Below, piece after piece: positions 10,041 to 19,758 of a stretch of 64,000 bases of DNA (position 1 is its first letter; each line of letters starts with the position of its first letter). A program made the translations under genes and the position numbers. The stretch is from Sanguibacter gelidistatuariae (GTDB lineage: Bacteria; Actinomycetota; Actinomycetes; Actinomycetales; Cellulomonadaceae), in assembly GCF_900096585.1 (NCBI RefSeq), contig NZ_FMYH01000009.1:1-64000 (forward strand), read 5' to 3'. The notes under the pieces were generated by a model. That model was not told the origin of the DNA. It saw only the letters and a program-made list of their open reading frames with translations, and did not search any database.

Positions 10041-10565
10041 ATGACTCGTCATACCCTCTCGGTTCTTGTGGAGAACAAGCCCGCCGTGCTCGCGCGCATC
10101 GCCGGACTGTTCGCCCGGAGATCGTTCAACATCCACTCCCTCGCAGTCGGACCGACTGAGCACGAGGAGCTCTCGCGGGTCACCGTCGTCGTCGACGTCG
10201 ACGGCCTCCCGCTGGAACAGGTGACCAAGCAGCTGAACAAGCTGATCAACGTCATCAAGATCGTCGAGCTGGACCCGGCAGCGGCGGTGCAACGAGAACT
10301 CATGCTCGTGAAGGTTCGGGCCGACCTCACCAACCGCACGCACGTGCTTGAGGTCGTCGAGCTGTTCCGCGCCCACGTGGTCGACGTCGTCCCCGACGCC
10401 GTCACCATCGAGGCGACCGGCAACCCGGAGAAGCTGGCGGCGCTCCTCGGAGCCCTCGAGCCCTTCGGCATCCGGGAGATCGTCAAGTCCGGCACGGTCG
10501 GGATCGGGCGCGGAGCCCGGTCGATCACCGATCGGGCGCTCGAGCGCACGACGCGCTCGGCCTGA
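10041..10565 (+). CDS. ilvN: Acetolactate synthase small (regulatory) subunit
   Basis: A 174-residue regulatory subunit that binds valine and sets feedback inhibition of IlvB. The N-terminal ACT domain (HTLSVLVENKPAVLARIAGLFARRSFNIHSLAVG) and the C-terminal ALS_ss_C domain (LMLVKVRADLTNRTHVLEVVELFRAHVVDV) are both complete. The start at 10041 follows an AAAGGA site. It sits between ilvB (20 nt upstream) and ilvC (48 nt downstream). Confidence 0.97.
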   Translation: MTRHTLSVLVENKPAVLARIAGLFARRSFNIHSLAVGPTEHEELSRVTVVVDVDGLPLEQVTKQLNKLINVIKIVELDPAAAVQRELMLVKVRADLTNRTHVLEVVELFRAHVVDVVPDAVTIEATGNPEKLAALLGALEPFGIREIVKSGTVGIGRGARSITDRALERTTRSA

Positions 10566-10583
10566 GACACTTACCTCGAATGA

Positions 10584-11642
<1,059 letters not shown>

Positions 11643-11659
11643 TCGCCTAGCGGCTCCTG

Positions 11660-11709
11660 AGAAAGCCGCACCTTGCACGACCTCCAGGTCGTGCGGGGTG
11701 CGGCTTTCT
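11660..11709 (+). terminator. Terminator of ilvBNC
   Basis: Outer stem 11660-11672 with 11697-11709 (AGAAAGCCGCACC and its complement) plus an inner stem 11675-11683 with 11686-11694. A long imperfect hairpin right after ilvC; the distal arm is T-rich (CTTTCT). Confidence 0.88.
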
Positions 11710-11723
11710 GCTGTACTGGTGCG

Positions 11724-12173
11724 ATGCCACTCGACGGAGTTTATGAACCCAGCCCGGTCAACCGGTCACGTGAGCAGGTGGAGCTCTACGAGAGCTCGGG
11801 CGGGACCGAGGGCACGACGTTGGGCGGCCTGCCCGTCGTCATCCTCACCACCGTGGGCGCGCGGTCCGGCAAGCTGCGCAAGACCCCGCTCATGCGCGTC
11901 GAGCACGCGGGGGAGTACGCGGTCGTCGCCTCCCTCGGTGGGGCGCCGAAGAACCCGTTCTGGTACTACAACGTCGTCGCCAACCCCCGCGTCGAGCTGC
12001 GCGACGGTACGCAGAGCTGGGAGATGGTGGCCCGGGAGGTCACCGGAGACGAGCGCGCCCTGTGGTGGGACCGCGCGGTCGCTGCCTACCCGCCGTACGC
12101 CGACTACCAGCGATCGACCGACCGGGAGATCCCGGTGTTCGTGCTCACCGCGATTGAGCCCGACGACGCGTGA
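11724..12173 (+). CDS. Deazaflavin (F420)-dependent nitroreductase-family oxidoreductase
   Basis: A 149-residue protein of the DDN/FDOR split-barrel family, whose members use F420H2 or other flavins in actinobacteria. The signature is the run [61 protein letters not shown], with the TxGxxSG-RxxPL and P-x-WYxN-L elements that bind the cofactor phosphate. The start at 11724 was chosen because an earlier in-frame ATG lies inside the ilvC terminator. The substrate is unknown. Confidence 0.88.
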   Translation: MPLDGVYEPSPVNRSREQVELYESSGGTEGTTLGGLPVVILTTVGARSGKLRKTPLMRVEHAGEYAVVASLGGAPKNPFWYYNVVANPRVELRDGTQSWEMVAREVTGDERALWWDRAVAAYPPYADYQRSTDREIPVFVLTAIEPDDA

Positions 12174-12238
12174 CTGGTGCCGCGTGATCTGGGCGCGGCG
12201 GAATACCGGCGCGACCGAGGATGCGCGATGATCTACCC

Positions 12239-12805
12239 ATGACCAGCGCCGAAGAGACCGACTTCCCCTACGCCGCAGCCGAGGGCGTTCAGCAGGAGAT
12301 CGAGCAGGAGACCGAGCTCGACGACGAGATCTCGAGCTTCTGGGAGGTTGCGAGGGTGCACGCGGGCCTCGGGAAGATCGCGGTCGTCGGTGGGCTCACG
12401 GTCTCTGCGGGGATTCCGCCGGTTGCCTGGGCCTTCGGTGACAACCAGGTGATCGCCGACGAGCTGCTCGCGCTTGTCCTCGCCGGGACCAAGACGGGCA
12501 CCTCGTCCGCACTCTCGGACTTCGACGCTGAGGACTCTCCGCAGCCGGTCGTCGGGGAGCTGTCGATCATTCTCGACGGCAGGGGCCACCCGGCCGCGCT
12601 CATCCGCACGACCGAGGTCGAGGTCGTGGCCTTCGAGGACGTCGACGCGGGCTTCGCCGCGGCCGAGGGCGAGGACGACCGGTCCCTGGAGTCTTGGCGC
12701 GCCGAGCACACGACGTACTTCCTGCGGACCCTCGGCGTCGACGCGCTGCCAGAGGACTTCCAGCTCGTCACCGAGCGCTTCGAGCTCCTCTACCCCGCGC
12801 GTTGA
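12239..12805 (+). CDS. ASCH-domain protein
   Basis: A 188-residue protein with an ASCH fold (RNA-binding, PUA-like). The segment FGDNQVIADELLALVLAGTKTGTSSAL carries the conserved GxKxxT motif, followed by VGELSIILDGRGHPAALIRTTEVEVVAFEDVDAGFAAAEGEDDRSLESWRAEHTTYF. Some relatives hydrolyse modified nucleosides; the function here is unknown. Residues 15-35 form an acidic N-terminal extension. Its stop codon is 1 nt from the convergent TetR gene. Confidence 0.88.
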   Translation: MTSAEETDFPYAAAEGVQQEIEQETELDDEISSFWEVARVHAGLGKIAVVGGLTVSAGIPPVAWAFGDNQVIADELLALVLAGTKTGTSSALSDFDAEDSPQPVVGELSIILDGRGHPAALIRTTEVEVVAFEDVDAGFAAAEGEDDRSLESWRAEHTTYFLRTLGVDALPEDFQLVTERFELLYPAR

Positions 12806-12806
12806 C

Positions 12807-13556
12807 TCAGGCGTCTCGCGGGACGTAGGGGATGCCCAGGGCCGCCACCGCGTCCTCAAGCTCGCTCTCGAAGTACGGCGCGACGTCGTCGAACATGAGT
12901 GTCAGCTGGCCGAAGACCTCCATGCTGATGACCCCGTAGAGGCGGACCCAGGTCCGGGCGAAGACGAAGAGCGCCCCGGGCGGCAGGTCCGCCGGGGCGG
13001 TGCAGGACTCGCCGGGGGGTGCGTCTGGCAGCGTCAGGCACTGCGCGGAGAAGGTGGCCAGGTCCGCGCAGGTTGCCGCCGACGCCTCGGTGAGCTCCGG
13101 CACCGCGAAGGTATGGGCGTGCCACATCCGGACGTAGAGCTTGAAGAACACCGCGGCGAACCGCCCGGTACCGATTCCCGCGCCGCCCCCCGCGATCGGT
13201 GACTCTCCCTTGCGGAACATGAGCGCGAACTCGCCCTTGTGCCCGACTGCCCAGTCCCGGAACGTGCGCGTGGCGGCGTGCATTCCGTGCCCGGGGCTGT
13301 CCGGCGCCTGCGTGATGGCGAGCGAGATGGCCTCGGTGACCTCCTCGAAGAAGTCCTCGCACATCGAGACGACGAGGTCGTCCAGGCTCGGGAAGTACCG
13401 GTAGAGGGCGGGCGCCGTCATGCCCATGTCCCGCGCAATCCCGCGCAGCGTGACATTCTGCGCACCGTCGTGGGAGAGCTGGTTGCGGGCGACGGCTTTG
13501 ATCTCCAGCTCGGTCGCCATGCGCTGCATCTCACGCCGACGTGTCTGGACGGTCAT
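12807..13556 (-). CDS. TetR family regulator with WHG-type C-terminal domain
   Basis: A 249-residue repressor. The N-terminal helix-turn-helix is in ELEIKAVARNQLSHDGAQNVTLRGIARDMGMTAPALYRYFPSLDDLV. The ligand domain (FAVFFKLYVRMW, PPGALFVFARTWVRLYGVISMEVFGQ) resembles TetR_C_33/WHG. Start at 13556 follows GGGAGG. A TTCACT-CA-AGTGAA palindrome (13644-13657) lies upstream, 87 bp before the start, and may be its own operator. mhuD follows upstream on the same strand but is separated by 166 bp. Target genes unknown. Confidence 0.9.
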   Translation of the reverse strand: MTVQTRRREMQRMATELEIKAVARNQLSHDGAQNVTLRGIARDMGMTAPALYRYFPSLDDLVVSMCEDFFEEVTEAISLAITQAPDSPGHGMHAATRTFRDWAVGHKGEFALMFRKGESPIAGGGAGIGTGRFAAVFFKLYVRMWHAHTFAVPELTEASAATCADLATFSAQCLTLPDAPPGESCTAPADLPPGALFVFARTWVRLYGVISMEVFGQLTLMFDDVAPYFESELEDAVAALGIPYVPRDA

Positions 13557-13643
13557 GGAGCCTCCCGGCGCGAAGGGCCCGTCGAGGTCCATGGTCCACG
13601 GATCGGACAGCGGCGTAACGGGCCTTGGCAAAAGTAAACGACA

Positions 13644-13657
13644 TTCACTCAAGTGAA
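13644..13657. promoter_or_regulatory. Candidate TetR operator
   Basis: TTCACT and AGTGAA form a 6-2-6 inverted repeat in an otherwise GC-rich gap upstream of the TetR gene. Position and symmetry suit autoregulation. Only one copy is seen. Confidence 0.5.
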
Positions 13658-13722
13658 CGCCGATTGCATCGTACGCCAAGGAGACTCCTGTGGAACTGAG
13701 CGCCTATCAGGAACTGAGCTCG

Positions 13723-14037
13723 TCAGGACCCGACGCTGAGGACGACCTCGAACTCGAGCAGGTTCGCGCCGGTGGACACGGGCGCGGGCCGGTCGCCGGA
13801 ACCGGAACCGGCGTGGGCGGCGCGAGCCGATCCGTTCGCCCACGCCTGGTAGTCCTCCTCGGTCTCCCACTTGGTGTAGACGAAGTAGCGGGTCTCGCCG
13901 GCGACCGGGCGCAGCAGCTCGAAGCCGAGGAAGCCGGGAGAGTTCTCGACCGCTCCCTTGCGAGCGGCGAAGCGCTTCTCGAGCTCGACGCCGGCGCCTT
14001 CAGGGACGTCGATGGCATTGATCTTCACGATGGTCAT
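13723..14037 (-). CDS. mhuD: Heme-degrading monooxygenase, MhuD-like
   Basis: A 104-residue dimeric alpha+beta barrel protein that matches mycobacterial MhuD (Rv3592) closely along its length (VVKINAI / ENSPGFLGF / LLRPV / AWANG / LLEFEVVL). The residues known to shape MhuD's heme pocket are at identical positions: N7, W66 and the heme ligand H75. MhuD opens heme to mycobilin and iron. A GSGSGD insertion replaces part of the loop after H75. A CAGGCT box ends 6 nt before the ATG, so the message is likely leaderless. Divergent from leuB. Confidence 0.88.
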   Translation of the reverse strand: MTIVKINAIDVPEGAGVELEKRFAARKGAVENSPGFLGFELLRPVAGETRYFVYTKWETEEDYQAWANGSARAAHAGSGSGDRPAPVSTGANLLEFEVVLSVGS

Positions 14038-14168
14038 CGCCCCAGCCTGGTCCGCACCAGCGCGCAATCCAAATCCGAGCGAGCCCCTGGCGCCACGCTG
14101 TCAAATACACGGGTCGACGCGTGAGATGCGCGTCCCGACCACTGGGACCCGGGGGTAACATGCCGGTC

Positions 14169-15212
14169 ATGACGAGGAACATCGAACTGGCAGTGGTGGC
14201 AGGCGACGGCATCGGGATCGAGGTTGTCGAGCAGGGGCTCGCCGTGCTCGACGCGGCCCTTGCGACGACGGACGTCACGGTGACGACGACGCCCTTCAAC
14301 TTGGGCGCCCAGCGCTGGCACGCGACCGGTGAGACCCTCACAGACGACGACCTCGCCGCGATCCGCACCCACGACGCGATCCTCCTCGGAGCGATCGGCG
14401 ACCCGAGCGTCCCGTCGGGCGTGCTCGAGCGTGGGCTGCTGCTCAAGCTCCGCTTCGCCCTCGACCACTACGTCAACCTCCGCCCGGGCAAGCTGTACCC
14501 CGGCGTGAAGTCACCGCTGGCCGAGCCCGGCGAGATCGACTTCGTCGTCGTGCGTGAAGGCACCGAGGGCCCCTACGTCGGCAACGGCGGCGCGATCCGC
14601 GTCGGCACGCCGCACGAGGTCGCCAACGAGGTGTCCGTCAACACGGCCTTCGGCGTCGAGCGTGTCGTGCGTGACGCTTTCGCCCGCGCCCAGGCCCGCC
14701 CGCGCAAGCACCTCACGCTCGTGCACAAGCACAACGTGCTCGTGCACGCCGGTCACCTATGGCGCCGGACGGTCGAGGCTGTCAACGCGGACTTCCCTGA
14801 TGTCACGAGCGACTACCTGCACGTGGACGCAGCCACCATCTTCCTGACGACGAACCCATCTCGTTTCGACGTCATCGTCACCGACAACCTCTTCGGTGAC
14901 ATCCTGACCGACCAGGCCGCCGCGATCACCGGTGGTATCGGGCTCGCGGCCTCGGCGAACATCAACCCGGACCGTACGGCACCCTCCATGTTCGAACCGG
15001 TTCACGGTTCCGCCCCCGACATCGCCGGACAGGGCAAGGCCGACCCCACCGCGACCGTCCTCTCGGTCGCCATGATGCTCGATCACCTTGGCCTGCCCGT
15101 CGAAGCCGCACGAGTCGAGGCGGCAGTCGCCGCTGACCTCGTCGAGCGGGGTGGCCGAGTACGGTCGACGACCGAGGTTGGTACCGCGCTCGCTGACCGC
15201 GTGCGCGGCTGA
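14169..15212 (+). CDS. leuB: 3-isopropylmalate dehydrogenase
   Basis: A 347-residue decarboxylating dehydrogenase of leucine synthesis. Visible are [13 protein letters not shown] (NAD site start), the substrate loop [26 protein letters not shown] with its arginines, the [14 protein letters not shown] segment, the K-H-N-V-L motif, and the Asp cluster [20 protein letters not shown] citramalate-route isopropylmalate-type substrate could also be handled by this family. The ATG at 14169 lies 7 nt after TAACAT; an alternative ATG is at 14160. ilvE follows 115 nt downstream. Confidence 0.95.
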   Translation: MTRNIELAVVAGDGIGIEVVEQGLAVLDAALATTDVTVTTTPFNLGAQRWHATGETLTDDDLAAIRTHDAILLGAIGDPSVPSGVLERGLLLKLRFALDHYVNLRPGKLYPGVKSPLAEPGEIDFVVVREGTEGPYVGNGGAIRVGTPHEVANEVSVNTAFGVERVVRDAFARAQARPRKHLTLVHKHNVLVHAGHLWRRTVEAVNADFPDVTSDYLHVDAATIFLTTNPSRFDVIVTDNLFGDILTDQAAAITGGIGLAASANINPDRTAPSMFEPVHGSAPDIAGQGKADPTATVLSVAMMLDHLGLPVEAARVEAAVAADLVERGGRVRSTTEVGTALADRVRG

Positions 15213-15327
15213 ACCACCCCTGGTCGTCTTCACCGGTAACTCTTCCAAAAGACCGTTCCTCACGTCGCGCCCGATCCTCGGGCGCGACGTGGGAAAATGA
15301 ATGGTCGCCAGGTGAAAGGCCTTGATC

Positions 15328-16455
15328 ATGAGCTCCGCTCTCGAAAACTTGTCTCAGACCGTCGATGACGCCGCGGCCCTCTTCGAGGTCACGTTGTCCG
15401 ACGCCCCGCTCCCCGAGACCGACCGGGAGGCCGCTCTTGCCGCCCCCAAGTTCGGCACCGTGTTCACCGATCACATGGCCCGGGTGACCTGGACGTCGGC
15501 GACCGGGTGGGGGAACCGCCGGGTCGTGAAGTACGGTCCGTTGTTGCTCGACCCTGCCAGCGCCGTGCTGCACTACGGCCAGGAGGTCTTTGAAGGTCTC
15601 AAGGCCTACCGTCACGCCGACGGGTCGATCTGGACCTTCCGCCCCGAGGCCAACGCCGTGCGCTTCCAGAAGTCGGCCCGTCGCCTCGCCCTGCCCGAGC
15701 TTCCCACCGGTGACTTCATCGGCGCGATCGCCGCGCTCGTGCGCACCGACGTCGAATGGGTGTCGTCCGGGGACGAGGCGAGCCTGTACCTGCGCCCCTT
15801 CATGTACGCCTCCGAGGCATTCCTGGGCGTGCGTCCCACGCTCGAGGCGGAGTTCCTTGTCATCGCCTCACCGGTTGGCCCGTACTTCTCCGGGGGCGTC
15901 AAGCCGGTCTCGATCTGGGTCGCAGAGGATTACCACCGCGCCGGAGCTGGCGGAACGGGGGCTGCCAAGTGCGGCGGCAACTACGCTGCGAGTCTGCTCC
16001 CGCAGATGCACGCCTACGAGATGGGCTGCGAGCAGGTCTGCTTCCTCGACGCCTCGACGAACACCGCGATCGAAGAGCTCGGCGGCATGAACGTCTTCTT
16101 CGTCCGGGCCGACGGCACGGTCGAGACGCCGGAGCTGTCCGGCTCGATCCTCGAGGGGGTCACCCGGTCCTCGATCCTGCAGCTGCTGACCGACCGCGGG
16201 CACACGATCGTGGAGCGCCGGATACTGCTCACCGAGGTCCAGGAGGGCTTGCGCAACGGGTCCATCACCGAGGTCTTCGCCTGTGGCACGGCCGCCGTGG
16301 TCACCCCGATCGGCCGTCTGGCCGGTGAGGGCTTCGACCTGACTATCGCGGGTGGCGACGCCGGTGAGGTCACCATGTCGGTGCGCACCGAGCTCACCGA
16401 CATCCAGAACGGACGCACGCCCGACCGCCACAGCTGGCTGACCCAGCTCGTCTGA
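15328..16455 (+). CDS. ilvE: Branched-chain amino acid aminotransferase
   Basis: A 375-residue class IV PLP aminotransferase that makes the last step to Val, Leu and Ile. The catalytic lysine is in GTGAAKCGGNYAASLLPQ, with the LGGMNVFFV and ACGTAAVVTPIG motifs downstream. I start at the ATG at 15328, with GAAAGG upstream; a TTG six nt earlier in frame is possible. After the stop lies a complex inverted repeat (16476-16560), so it may be a single-gene unit. Confidence 0.95.
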   Translation: MSSALENLSQTVDDAAALFEVTLSDAPLPETDREAALAAPKFGTVFTDHMARVTWTSATGWGNRRVVKYGPLLLDPASAVLHYGQEVFEGLKAYRHADGSIWTFRPEANAVRFQKSARRLALPELPTGDFIGAIAALVRTDVEWVSSGDEASLYLRPFMYASEAFLGVRPTLEAEFLVIASPVGPYFSGGVKPVSIWVAEDYHRAGAGGTGAAKCGGNYAASLLPQMHAYEMGCEQVCFLDASTNTAIEELGGMNVFFVRADGTVETPELSGSILEGVTRSSILQLLTDRGHTIVERRILLTEVQEGLRNGSITEVFACGTAAVVTPIGRLAGEGFDLTIAGGDAGEVTMSVRTELTDIQNGRTPDRHSWLTQLV

Positions 16456-16475
16456 CCCGTCGGCGCCGCCGCCCC

Positions 16476-16560
16476 CCGCCGAACTCGTGAGCCAGGCCCG
16501 TTCCTGGCCTCAGGACCTGGCTCGCTCACGAGTTCGGCGGCCCGCTCACGAGTTCGGCGG
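16476..16560. repeat. Intergenic inverted repeat, family B, copy 1 (with duplicated right arm)
   Basis: Left arm CCGCCGAACTCGTGAGC (16476-16492) is complementary to GCTCACGAGTTCGGCGG, which occurs twice (16524-16540 and 16544-16560). The inner sequence CCAGGCC.../GGACCTGG extends the stem. A second copy of the family lies at 58063-58126. In both places it sits in a gene-free gap. Confidence 0.8.
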
Positions 16561-16606
16561 GGGCGGTGGTGGTGCCAGCGGTGGGACGTGTGCAATGATG
16601 TGTGAC

Positions 16607-16645
16607 ATGACACACACCGTCAGCTCTGCGCTCCTTATCATGTAG
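16607..16645 (+). CDS. Leader peptide of the cimA attenuator
   Basis: A 12-codon frame (MTHTVSSALLIM, stop 16643-16645) ending in Leu-Leu-Ile just before two hairpins. The stop codon touches the base of the first hairpin (16645-16672), which is followed at once by a terminator with seven T residues. This is the layout of a peptide-coded attenuator sensing Leu/Ile/Val supply. An AATGAT box ends 7 nt before the ATG. It has fewer control codons than the ilvB leader, so I am less sure. Confidence 0.65.
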   Translation: MTHTVSSALLIM

Positions 16646-16672
16646 CGCGTCCGGTCAGCTCGCCGGACGCGC
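16645..16672 (+). promoter_or_regulatory. Attenuator hairpin 1 (pause or antiterminator element)
   Basis: A perfect 10-bp stem (16645-16654 with 16663-16672) and 8-nt loop, beginning at the leader peptide stop codon. A ribosome stalled on the Leu-Leu-Ile codons would occupy its left arm, a terminating ribosome would also, so its exact role (pause or competitor) needs folding analysis. Confidence 0.6.
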
Positions 16673-16673
16673 A

Positions 16674-16700
16674 AACCTCCCGTACCCGGGGGGTTTTTTT
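16674..16700 (+). terminator. Attenuator terminator upstream of cimA
   Basis: AACCTCCC (16674-16681) pairs with GGGGGGTT (16688-16695) with one G-U pair, followed by seven T residues (16694-16700). It stands ~190 nt before cimA and has no gene directly upstream to terminate except ilvE 220 nt away. Confidence 0.8.
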
Positions 16701-16893
16701 GTTGCCCGGCACACCCCCGCCGGAGCCGCAGCGCAGACGGCGAGGCTGGCCGCTTCCACCATCGCCCCGAGCGTTTCTTGTGCTGGACGCCAACGCCGCC
16801 ACCCGGCGTTATCTAGCACAATGCTCTGGGGATGCGAGCCTTGTTCCTGGCCGCGCCCGCCCGCCCCAGATCTCCCGAGAGAAGAGCAGTCGA

Positions 16894-18483
16894 GTGACTT
16901 TCCACGTCTACGACACCACCCTGCGCGACGGCGCACAGCAAGAGGGCATGAACCTCTCTGTCGCGGACAAGCTTGCGATCGCGCCCCTGCTCGACGAGCT
17001 CGGCGTCGGCTTCATCGAGGGCGGCTGGCCCGGCGCGGTGCCCAAGGATACCGACTTCTTCTCGCGCGCGGCCAAAGAGCTCAACCTCAAGAACGCTGTC
17101 CTGGCGGCCTTCGGTGCGACCCGCAAGGTCGGACAGCGAGCGAGCGAGGACCCCCAGGTCCTCGCGCTGCTCAACTCCGGCGCGCCGGTCATCACCCTCG
17201 TCGCCAAGTCCGACATCCGCCACGTGGAGCGCGCGCTGCGCACCACCGCGGAGGAGAACCTCGCGATGATCACCGACACGGTCGCCTTCCTCACGGGGGA
17301 GGGACGCCGGGTCGTCATCGACGCCGAGCACTTCTTCGACGGTTACCGCTTCGACCCCGCCTACTCCCGCGCTGCCGTCCTGGCCGCCTTCGAGGCCGGG
17401 GCCGAGGTCGTGGCGCTGTGCGACACGAACGGCGGCATGCTGCCGAACTGGGTCGGTGAGATCGTCGCCCAGGTGCGGGCCGACGTCGGGCCGGAGCCGA
17501 TCCTGGGGATGCACGCGCACAACGACACCGGGTGCGCAGTCGCCAACTCCCTCGCCGCAGTCGAGGCCGGCTGTTCCCACGTGCAGGGCACAGTCAACGG
17601 CTACGGGGAGCGGACCGGCAACGCCGACCTCATCACGGTCGTGGCGAACCTCGAGCTCAAGGGCGGTCGCACGCTCCTGGCCGGCAACGGCCTCGAGGAG
17701 TCGAGCCGGATCGCCCACGCGATCAGCGAGATCACGAACATCTCCCCGTACGCGCGCCAGCCTTACGTCGGCGCGAGCGCCTTCGCCCACAAGGCTGGCC
17801 TGCATGCGAGCGCCATCAAGGTCGACCCCGACCTCTACCAGCACATCGATCCCACCCGGGTGGGCAACGACATGCGCATGCTCATCTCCGACATGGCCGG
17901 GCGCGCTTCGATCGAGCTCAAGGGCAAGGAGCTCGGCTTTGACCTGTCCGGGCAGGGCGAGCTGCTCACCCGGATCACCAACCGGGTCAAGACGTCCGAG
18001 GCCAACGGGTACACCTTCGACGCGGCCGACGCCTCCTTCGAGCTGCTGCTCATCGAAGAGGTGAACGGTGAGCGACCGCCGTACTTCGCGGTCGAGAGCT
18101 GGCGGACGATCGTCGAGCGAACGGGGCACCGCGGGACCGACGCGACGGCCGAGGCCACCGTCAAGCTCATGGCGGGCGGGGAGCGGGTCGTGGTGACCGG
18201 CGAGGGAAACGGTCCGGTCAACGCGCTCGACCACGCGCTGCGCCTCGCCCTGACCACGGTGTACCCGGAGATCTCAGCCTTCGAGCTGATCGACTTCAAG
18301 GTACGCATCCTCGACCAGATGCAGGGGACCGACGCGATCACCCGCGTGCTCATCGAGACGACAGACGGGCACAGGAGCTGGTCGACGGTCGGCGTGGGCC
18401 CCAACCTGCTCGAGGCGTCGTGGGAGGCGCTGACCGACTCGGCGATCTACGGGCTCATCCACGCAGGGGTTGCGCCGCGCTGA
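16894..18483 (+). CDS. cimA: (R)-citramalate synthase
   Basis: A 529-residue DRE-TIM enzyme. VYDTTLRDGAQQEG holds the catalytic R and metal D, HAHNDTGCAVANSLAAVEAG the metal-binding histidines, and the C-terminal ~120 residues form a LeuA-type allosteric domain. The AAFGATRKVGQRASEDP and FDGYRFDPAYSRAAV features match the TIGR00977 citramalate synthase branch rather than LeuA. Citramalate gives 2-ketobutyrate from pyruvate and acetyl-CoA, so isoleucine can be made without threonine. It starts with GTG at 16894; the gap from 16701 shows no other gene. Confidence 0.9.
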   Translation: MTFHVYDTTLRDGAQQEGMNLSVADKLAIAPLLDELGVGFIEGGWPGAVPKDTDFFSRAAKELNLKNAVLAAFGATRKVGQRASEDPQVLALLNSGAPVITLVAKSDIRHVERALRTTAEENLAMITDTVAFLTGEGRRVVIDAEHFFDGYRFDPAYSRAAVLAAFEAGAEVVALCDTNGGMLPNWVGEIVAQVRADVGPEPILGMHAHNDTGCAVANSLAAVEAGCSHVQGTVNGYGERTGNADLITVVANLELKGGRTLLAGNGLEESSRIAHAISEITNISPYARQPYVGASAFAHKAGLHASAIKVDPDLYQHIDPTRVGNDMRMLISDMAGRASIELKGKELGFDLSGQGELLTRITNRVKTSEANGYTFDAADASFELLLIEEVNGERPPYFAVESWRTIVERTGHRGTDATAEATVKLMAGGERVVVTGEGNGPVNALDHALRLALTTVYPEISAFELIDFKVRILDQMQGTDAITRVLIETTDGHRSWSTVGVGPNLLEASWEALTDSAIYGLIHAGVAPR

Positions 18484-18585
18484 CGCCACCGGCGGGTCTG
18501 CGCTCCCTCGCACTCGAGGAGCTGCGGACGGGCGGGTGAGCAACCGCACACCGCCGTCGTGCCCGGTCGCGTCTAGGCTGTAGCC

Positions 18586-19635
18586 GTGAGAGGCGAATAT
18601 AAAGTTCCTGGCGGCAAGCTCGTGGCGATCGATCTGGAGGTCGACGGCGACCGGTTGGCAGAGGTGGCCGTCAGCGGCGACTTCTTCCTCGAGCCCGACG
18701 ACGCCCTGCTCGACATCAACGCGGCCCTCGTCGGCATGCCCACGACGGCTCCTGTGGCGGTGCTCGCCGAGGCGATCACCCGTGCCCTCGACCCCGGGGC
18801 CACGCTTGTCGGCTTCAGCCCCGAGGCCGTGGCGATCGCGGCGCGCCGCGCGCTCGGGCATGCGACGGGCTGGCACGACCACACCTTCGAGGTGATCCAC
18901 GACGGCCCGCAGAGCCCGGCCATGCACATGGCGCTCGATCAGGCGATCTCGGAGTCGGTCGATGCTGGCCTGCGCCCGCCGACACTGCGGATCTGGGAGT
19001 GGGGTGCGCCGGCCGTGGTGATCGGCTCCTTCCAGTCCCTCAAGAACGAGGTGGACCCCGAGGGCGCCGCCAAGCACGGCATTACCGTCGTGCGCCGGAT
19101 CTCCGGCGGCGGCGCGATGTTCATCGAGCCGGGCAACACGATCACGTACTCCCTCACCGTGCCCAGCTCCCTCGTGGAGGGCCTGAGCTTCGAGAAGTCC
19201 TACGCCTTCCTCGATGACTGGGTGCTCGGCGCGCTGGCCGACGTCGGCGTCAACGCGACCTACCAGCCGCTCAACGACATCGCGTCCCCGGCCGGCAAGA
19301 TCGCCGGCGCCGCGCAGAAGCGATTCGTGGGCGGGGCGGTGCTGCACCACGTGACCATGGCCTACGACATCGACGCGGACAAGATGCTCGAGGTGCTACG
19401 CATCGGCCGGGAGAAGATGAGCGACAAGGGCACCAAGAGCGCCAACAAGCGCGTCGACCCGGTCCGGTCGCAGACCGGCATGTCCCGCGCCGACGTCATC
19501 GAGGCGTTCAAGGCCCACTTCTGCGCCCGCTACGCCACGGTCGAAGGCACAGTCACCGAGGCTGAGTGGACCCGAGCCCGCGACCTCGCGGAGACGAAGT
19601 TCAGCACTCCGGAGTGGACCGCCCGAGTCCCCTGA
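18586..19635 (+). CDS. lplA: Lipoate-protein ligase with N-terminal accessory domain
   Basis: A 349-residue ligase that attaches lipoate (or octanoate) to the E2 and GcvH proteins. Residues 1-~90 look like the small accessory (LplA C-terminal/LplB-like) domain, and residues ~100-349 the BPL/LplA catalytic domain with RRISGGGAMF (170-179), K238 in PAGKIAGAAQKR and the HH at 254-255. The usual E. coli order is the reverse. GTG start; TAGGCT ends 6 nt before it, so leaderless. No lipoate-dependent complex is encoded nearby. Confidence 0.85.
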   Translation: MRGEYKVPGGKLVAIDLEVDGDRLAEVAVSGDFFLEPDDALLDINAALVGMPTTAPVAVLAEAITRALDPGATLVGFSPEAVAIAARRALGHATGWHDHTFEVIHDGPQSPAMHMALDQAISESVDAGLRPPTLRIWEWGAPAVVIGSFQSLKNEVDPEGAAKHGITVVRRISGGGAMFIEPGNTITYSLTVPSSLVEGLSFEKSYAFLDDWVLGALADVGVNATYQPLNDIASPAGKIAGAAQKRFVGGAVLHHVTMAYDIDADKMLEVLRIGREKMSDKGTKSANKRVDPVRSQTGMSRADVIEAFKAHFCARYATVEGTVTEAEWTRARDLAETKFSTPEWTARVP

Positions 19636-19664
19636 ACCACCCAGCCCCCAACTCCGCCATCCTC

Positions 19665-19729
19665 CGCTGAGTGCTGGGAATTATGACTTTGCCCCGGCGT
19701 GTCGCGTGTAAGACCCAGCACTCAGCGGG
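19665..19729. repeat. Intergenic inverted repeat, family A, copy 2
   Basis: CGCTGAGTGCTGGG (19665-19678) pairs with CCCAGCACTCAGCG (19714-19727). The right half (19692-19729) matches 389-426 of copy 1 almost base for base, while the left half has diverged after the first 14 nt. It lies between convergent lplA and the membrane-protein gene and may also stop transcription there. Confidence 0.8.
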
Positions 19730-19758
19730 AGATTGCGGGGTTTGGATGGGAGAGCGGG

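Noticed and set aside
16699-16893. N-terminal extension of CimA from an ATG at 16699
   Set aside because: The extra 65 residues are Pro/Arg-rich without homologous character, and the ATG-like start sits on the attenuator's T run. GTG at 16894 begins the conserved VYDTTLRDG region.
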